This document shows positions 60,132 to 64,000 of a stretch of 64,000 nucleotides of DNA, piece after piece. Origin of the DNA: CAYJAD01 sp964370675 (GTDB lineage: Bacteria; Desulfobacterota; Desulfovibrionia; Desulfovibrionales; Desulfovibrionaceae); contig CAYJKC010000006.1 in NCBI GenBank assembly GCA_964370675.1, positions 22,572 to 86,571 on the forward strand. The letters are read 5' to 3'. Numbering within the stretch: the stretch's first letter is position 1; the number at the start of each line of letters is the position of its first letter. The notes beneath the pieces are model-generated. The model was not told the origin of the DNA and did no database searches. It saw only the letters and a list, made by a program, of their open reading frames with translations. Both the position numbers and the translations under genes were made by a program.

Positions 60132-60872
60132 TTATCCTATAGCTGCATCTTCATCAATAATCCAGATAAGATCACCAAAGGTTGGGCGTACCATTTGTGC
60201 TGGTAAGGTTGGGGGTGCTAAAAGGTCTAAAACCTTTTGCAAAGCTGCATGTTTTTCCTTGCCGGCAACCATAAACATGCAGCAACGTGCATTGTTAATT
60301 ACTGGCAGAGTAAGGGTTATGCGATCTGCCTTGCGTTCTGGCACATATTGATCAATACAAAGGCGTGTTTTTTCAACTAAAGCTGGGGTGTCAGTAAATA
60401 TAGAGCCAGTATGACCTTCATCCCCCATGCCAAGCAATATGAAGTCAAAGCGTGGAATATCTGTAGGGGTTTTGAAGTGTTCACGGAGCATTTTTTCATA
60501 TGCTAAAGCAGATTCTTCTGGTTGACCTTCACCTTTCATTCTGTAGTAATGTGTGGCTTGCACATGAGAAAGTAATTCACGTCTTGCCATAGCATAATTG
60601 CTATCGGGGTGGTCTGGTCCTACACAACGTTCATCCACCCAATATATGGCAATTTTATCCCAAGGCAGACGCTCTGCCCAGTCAGGACTACTAATGAGCT
60701 GAAAAAGAGGTATGGGGGTAACTCCACCAGAAATAGCAATATTGTATATGCCGCGTTCGGCAATGGCTTCTTCGCATTGAGCGGCAAAAATATGTGCAGC
60801 ACGCTCAGCCATAGCAGCTTCGTCTTTATGGATTAAAACAGATACATGTGTAGAACGACTTAAATTTGACAT
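60132..60872 (-). CDS. pgl: 6-phosphogluconolactonase
   Basis: A 246-residue DevB-type 6-phosphogluconolactonase, the second step of the oxidative pentose phosphate pathway. IAISGGVTPIPLFQLI near 46-61, YWVDERCVGPDHPDSNYAMA near 83-102, and LLGMGDEGHTGSIF near 150-163 are the family motifs with the GxDGH-like site. ATG 60872 follows AAGGAG; an earlier in-frame start has no site. No zwf or gnd is adjacent. Confidence 0.95.
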   Translation of the reverse strand: MSNLSRSTHVSVLIHKDEAAMAERAAHIFAAQCEEAIAERGIYNIAISGGVTPIPLFQLISSPDWAERLPWDKIAIYWVDERCVGPDHPDSNYAMARRELLSHVQATHYYRMKGEGQPEESALAYEKMLREHFKTPTDIPRFDFILLGMGDEGHTGSIFTDTPALVEKTRLCIDQYVPERKADRITLTLPVINNARCCMFMVAGKEKHAALQKVLDLLAPPTLPAQMVRPTFGDLIWIIDEDAAIG

Positions 60873-60959
60873 TTTATGAACTCCTTCATCATTACGCGGA
60901 GCATTTTGCCATAAATCAATATAAATTGGAAGTAATATCTTACGTATTAAATAAATAGG

Positions 60960-61363
60960 CACGGCAATCTAATTTCATTTATTGTCGAAAATATGTTACA
61001 AATTTCGACAGATGATTAATGTCAAATAAGTTTGCATGTATAATGCGTGACATTGGAACGTGCTTTTCTAGTGACTGTTGGTATTGTTTTACAAAATTTA
61101 TTACTATTTTACGCATCATATTGAGATTTTTTTGTATTCGTATGTCTCGTGTTTGGGTTTTATCTTCTGCAAAGTGTACATCTAGCATCCAATGCATTGA
61201 TTCCACCCGCTATTCAAGACGGGCATGATGTAAAAGTTTTGCTGCTGTCAACTTTGTGCTTGATATATAGTAATGCCATTGTATTGATTTTTTTAAATAT
61301 ATTTAAAATGCTTAGCTAAATGTCAATTCCGCAAAGCAAGCCAAAGCAAATTAAATTGTCGTG
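60960..61363 (-). mobile_element. decayed ISAs1-family element, copy B, with terminal repeats
   Basis: 404 bp bounded by CACGGCAATCTAATTT (60960-60975) and its inverted repeat at 61348-61363 (14 of 16 positions). On the minus strand the C-terminal transposase piece reads WHYYISSTKLTAAKLLHHAR, then a stop (TAG) two codons on, then VESMHWMLDVHFAED and NLNMMRKIVINFVKQYQ. The in-frame stop and the missing N-terminal two thirds make it dead. It shares about 70 bases of outer end with copy A at 43.9 kb. No target duplication was found. Confidence 0.75.
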
Positions 61364-61391
61364 ATAGATGAATGAAGTAGAATAATTTTAC

Positions 61392-61420
61392 TTGCACCAT
61401 TAATAATGTTTAGATAATAT
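61392..61420 (+). promoter_or_regulatory. sigma-70 promoter of tRNA-Sec
   Basis: TTGCAC (61392-61397), 17-base spacer, TAATAT (61415-61420). The predicted start near 61427 is eight bases before the mature tRNA end. Confidence 0.65.
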
Positions 61421-61434
61421 TGGTTTTCCACTGA

Positions 61435-61528
61435 GGAGGTGTTTCACTACCGGTGTAGTGCCCGGTCTTCAAAACCGGTGGCGGGTAGAGATGTCCGCGG
61501 TAGGTTCGACTCCTATACACCTCCGCCA
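61435..61528 (+). tRNA. selC: tRNA-Sec (UCA anticodon)
   Basis: 94 bases including an encoded CCA. The 8-bp acceptor stem GGAGGTGT/ACACCTCC, the 6-bp D stem CACTAC/GTAGTG, the anticodon stem CCGGT/ACCGG with loop CTTCAAA (anticodon TCA at 61469-61471), the long variable arm GCGG/CCGC, and the T arm AGG-TTCGACT-CCT are all present. These are the hallmarks of selenocysteine tRNA, which reads UGA in selenoproteins such as formate dehydrogenase or NiFeSe hydrogenase. selA, selB and selD are not in the window. Confidence 0.97.
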
Positions 61529-61553
61529 ATAAGCGTCTTATTGACAGGTTCTT

Positions 61554-62411
61554 ATGACTCAAACTTTTCTAAATTTCATTGCACACTGGATACAAGACAA
61601 TGCTATATTAGCTGTTGGAGCTAGTTTTTTGTGGGGTATTTGCAGTGTTTTGCTTTCTCCATGTCATTTAGCTACAGTTTCTATTTTAGCAACGCCAGGG
61701 GTTGCCAATTCTAGCGTTAGCCTAAAAGTTGAAAAACTTATGTTAGGGCATGTAACCGCCTTATTTATTACCGGTTTAATTTTAATTTTTTTTAGCTATG
61801 AACTTGATATACTAGGGCATTATTGGACTGTTCCTTTTGGGATTTTATTTTTATATTTAGCTTTACAACTAATACAAAATAAACATTGTACACATTGTCA
61901 TTCAGAATCAGCGCAAGATAGCTTTTTAGATAGATGCCTGCAAAAAATATCTCGAAACACCTTAGGTTTTTTAAGTTTTGGTTTTATTTATGGTATTTTA
62001 TCAAGCACTTGTGTTTTGATATTCTTAACCCCCGTATTGTTTATGGCAAAATCACAATCTGTGCATTTGTTGATATTGCTAAACTTAGCCTTTGCCATAG
62101 GACATACTTTGCCTATATTTATTATGGGTATGCTTGCAAAGTCTGTGCATAAGCTTACTTGTAATACAGATAATATTTTAAAGCTTCCAAGGCGTTTAGC
62201 TGCCATATTTTTTGTGTGTTTGGGGCTTGTGTTGGTAGCTCATCCCTTTTTAGAGCTCATGGGTTTTGATTTTCATGGTCATGAGCATGGCTTGCATGAT
62301 ATTGATCATGGTAATAATAAGCATGATAGCCATAGTCATGATGACCACAACCACGATAACCATGACCAACATAATCACGACCAGCATAATCATGACCAAC
62401 ATGACCATTAA
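61554..62411 (+). CDS. CcdA/DsbD-like membrane protein with His-rich tail
   Basis: A 285-residue polytopic protein with about six membrane segments. The first half contains GICSVLLSPCHLATVSILATP near 29-49, and the second half GILSSTCVLIFLTP near 146-159; a cysteine near the start of each half, followed by a proline, is the layout of CcdA/DsbD thiol-redox transporters. A soluble loop has KHCTHCHSES. The last 45 residues are a repetitive His/Asp/Asn tail (for example HDSHSHDDHNHDNHD), typical of metal-binding ends of nickel, cobalt or zinc proteins. The gene starts 25 bases after tRNA-Sec without a strong terminator between. Function: probably reductant or metal transfer, unproven. Confidence 0.75.
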   Translation: MTQTFLNFIAHWIQDNAILAVGASFLWGICSVLLSPCHLATVSILATPGVANSSVSLKVEKLMLGHVTALFITGLILIFFSYELDILGHYWTVPFGILFLYLALQLIQNKHCTHCHSESAQDSFLDRCLQKISRNTLGFLSFGFIYGILSSTCVLIFLTPVLFMAKSQSVHLLILLNLAFAIGHTLPIFIMGMLAKSVHKLTCNTDNILKLPRRLAAIFFVCLGLVLVAHPFLELMGFDFHGHEHGLHDIDHGNNKHDSHSHDDHNHDNHDQHNHDQHNHDQHDH

Positions 62412-63516
62412 ACCTTGCCTGCTTATTTTAAGTTATACCAATGTTACTGTGCTGAATGATTATATAACCAAAGCATTGGCATTGTGTGAGTATATATTTT
62501 TACCTCAAGATATAGCTAATTCCATTAATTTACCCATTATACCTTTAGACATTAATAACTTAAATCATACTAAGAGTATTATTTTGGCAAGTGTAGCCAA
62601 GGCTAAAACCTTAGCTTGTTCGCATATTATTACTGTAGATGTTTGTAAGCAAAGTAATGTTGATGATTTATCTAACCTTATTCAAGCTATACATGAACAT
62701 AATTCAGATATTTTAGTGGGAGTACGAGCATTTACTACAGGTAAAATTCCCATTATGAAACGCGCTGAGCGACGACTTTCTGCCTTTTGGTTACGTGTGC
62801 AAACCAGTGTAAAATTACAAGATATACATAGCAATACTAGGGCTTATCCCTTAGAATTTTTTGATTTTGCGCATATACGAGAGCAAGGTTATGCCTATAA
62901 TTCCGAAAGTTTGGTGCGTGCGGCATGGGGTGGGTTTAATATTAGGGAAATTGCCATAAAAACACCAGTGTTACCAAGCCTAAGCCCAAGTTTTAGCGAT
63001 CATTTGCGTATGATTGCCCTAAACACTCACCTTACATTACGTGCCCTTGTACCCTTGCCTTTTAGGCGATATGAAGGTTTAAATCGAGAGCGTGTAAGTT
63101 TAAGGCATCCCATTCAAGCCTTACAACAACTTATGAATGACCCTTATAATAAGGCAACACCTTGGCAATTGGCGCGCACAGCAGGAATTTCCATGGCTAT
63201 ACTTACCGTGCCTGCGCCAATTATTCAAAGTATTTTTTTACTACTTAGCATAGGTTGGCTTAAATTAAACAGGCTTTGTGCCATTGCTATGATTCCGCTA
63301 ACTTGGCCACCCTTTTTACCGGGGCTTGCTATTTTAGTGGGCTATCGTTTGCGTCATGGTCATTGGTTAACAGAATTTAATATTCAAACTCTTGGCTATG
63401 AAGTGGGGGAGAGGTTATGGGAGTGGGTTATAGGCAGCCTTGCTTTAACACCCATATTGGGGCTTTTGCTTGGGAGTTTAGTGGGTCTTGCGGCTTGGTT
63501 AGTGGCTAAGAAGTAA
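62401..63516 (+). CDS. glycosyltransferase-like protein fused to DUF2062 membrane domain
   Basis: A 371-residue protein. ATG 62401 is chosen because it overlaps the end of the preceding gene by 11 bases; the longer frame to the left is only the out-of-frame reading of the His-rich tail. The N-terminal about 210 residues resemble a GT2 family fold lacking the first nucleotide-binding strands, with IITVDVCKQSN in place of the DxD motif and QDIHSNTRAYPLEFF in place of the DxQSGFRAYP region. The C-terminal part is a DUF2062 domain with membrane segments at about 255-285 and 335-368. Enzyme activity is doubtful; an envelope role is inferred. Confidence 0.75.
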   Translation: MTIKPCLLILSYTNVTVLNDYITKALALCEYIFLPQDIANSINLPIIPLDINNLNHTKSIILASVAKAKTLACSHIITVDVCKQSNVDDLSNLIQAIHEHNSDILVGVRAFTTGKIPIMKRAERRLSAFWLRVQTSVKLQDIHSNTRAYPLEFFDFAHIREQGYAYNSESLVRAAWGGFNIREIAIKTPVLPSLSPSFSDHLRMIALNTHLTLRALVPLPFRRYEGLNRERVSLRHPIQALQQLMNDPYNKATPWQLARTAGISMAILTVPAPIIQSIFLLLSIGWLKLNRLCAIAMIPLTWPPFLPGLAILVGYRLRHGHWLTEFNIQTLGYEVGERLWEWVIGSLALTPILGLLLGSLVGLAAWLVAKK

Positions 63517-63695
63517 TTTCATATTTACATGGTTTTTTGTATAATTTCCTTTTATTATTAAATTAACTCTTTGTGTTAATTTTATGCATTTATGCTCAGT
63601 TTAAAACTATATCTGTGCACATACTAGACAATAATAGCAAGATAGCATAAATTTTCTGGCTGTAAACAAAACATGTTAATAGTGAAAGGCTTATT

Positions 63696-64000
63696 ATGGA
63701 CTATACACGCGAATTTAAAAATCCTGAAACTTGTAAACCCCTTTTAGAAAAGCTAAAACAAATTTTGGGAGATAAACAGTTAAGATTTATGGAAGTATGT
63801 GGAACACATACAGTTTCTATTTTTCATAGTGGTTTACGCGACTTATTGCCCGAAAATATTACTCATCTTTCTGGTCCAGGTTGCCCTGTATGTGTGACCC
63901 ATGACGCAGAGGTTGCAACATTTTTAGATTTAGCAGGGCGCGATGACTTAATTGTGGCAACCTTTGGCGATTTGTTGCGCATTCCTGGACCAGATGGGCG
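63696..64000 (+). CDS. hypD: hydrogenase maturation protein HypD (N-terminal part)
   Basis: ATG 63696 opens a frame running off the window edge with at least 101 codons. EVCGTHTVSIFHSGLRDLLP near 33-52 and SGPGCPVCVTHDAE near 59-72 are HypD hallmarks; the cysteines bind iron with HypC and hold the Fe(CN)2CO precursor for NiFe hydrogenase. ATFGDLLRIPGP near 88-99 follows the family pattern. hypC lies 48 kb to the left in this window, so the maturation genes are split. hypE may follow beyond the edge. Confidence 0.95.
   Translation, partial: MDYTREFKNPETCKPLLEKLKQILGDKQLRFMEVCGTHTVSIFHSGLRDLLPENITHLSGPGCPVCVTHDAEVATFLDLAGRDDLIVATFGDLLRIPGPDG

Noticed and set aside
62266..62400. N-terminal extension of the GT2-DUF2062 protein
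   Set aside because: It is the out-of-frame reading of the His-rich tail (Met/Ile/Thr-rich) and overlaps a well supported gene.
62290..62411. Short repeated units that could be mistaken for a tandem or CRISPR-like array
   Set aside because: The units are imperfect His/Asp codon repeats inside a coding sequence, with no spacer structure.

Overview
The window is AT-rich chromosomal DNA that looks like a sulfate-reducing deltaproteobacterium of the Desulfovibrio group. The evidence is a nine-heme cytochrome operon (nhcABCD) of the Hmc/Nhc type known from Desulfovibrio, hydrogenase maturation genes (a HyaD-type protease, hypC, hypD), a selenocysteine tRNA, a type III glutamine synthetase, DUF169 and TSUP sulfur-anion-type proteins, and a high density of signalling genes. 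The species cannot be fixed from the sequence alone. One stretch (7586-7649) is an N gap followed by 50 C and looks like an assembly join.

Layout. 1-3.4 kb (minus): the start of an AlaC-type aminotransferase, a small 3-TM protein, and a DUF169-TSUP transporter operon. 3.9-6.9 kb (plus): a nitroreductase, DUF523, upp, and a secreted HAD phosphatase. 7.7-11.1 kb (minus): nhcABCD, which links periplasmic cytochrome c3/hydrogenase to the membrane quinone pool; nhcD (54 aa) is easy to miss. 11.4-14.3 kb: a glycosyltransferase, an IS5 scar, and a YidE-type transporter. 14.4-19.8 kb: rpmB, a hydrogenase protease with hypC, small unknown proteins, an orphan DNA methyltransferase, and an exported adenosine deaminase, with two candidate non-coding mobile elements. 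22.1-28.1 kb: the classical tig-clpP-clpX-lon proteostasis cluster. 28.4-34.0 kb: a hybrid histidine kinase next to an orphan sugar-type binding protein, a thioesterase, a GGEEF diguanylate cyclase and a small lipoprotein. 34.0-38 kb: a nitroreductase, a phenylacetate-CoA ligase type enzyme, and purD-purE. 38.6-42.3 kb: unknown envelope proteins and a tandem HD-GYP protein. 42.4-43.8 kb: thiC under a TPP riboswitch. 44-49 kb: tadA, a LOG-family protein, an acetyltransferase, and rsmD-coaD-miaA, with ISAs1 and IS5 scars. 49-59 kb: nitrogen assimilation (gltB and glnN), then a chemoreceptor. 59.3-64 kb: a methyltransferase, pgl, tRNA-Sec, a His-tailed CcdA/DsbD-like membrane protein, a GT2-DUF2062 protein, and the start of hypD.

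Working together: hydrogenase maturation (HyaD type, HypC, HypD), tRNA-Sec and the Nhc complex fit a hydrogen-cycling metabolism using NiFe/NiFeSe hydrogenases. GlnN has a good sigma-54 promoter match and pairs with GltB for ammonium assimilation. The chemoreceptor has a sigma-28-like promoter. Cyclic-di-GMP is made (GGEEF) and probably degraded (HD-GYP) by products of this window.

No CRISPR array, prophage or recognisable defence island was seen. The most interesting unexplained material is intergenic: a 424-bp element with terminal inverted repeats and a 10-bp target duplication; a family of ISAs1-like deletion derivatives sharing ends with a non-coding element; and a 199-bp hairpin-rich element between gltB and glnN. 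I did not find a clearly new multi-gene system, and I do not claim one.
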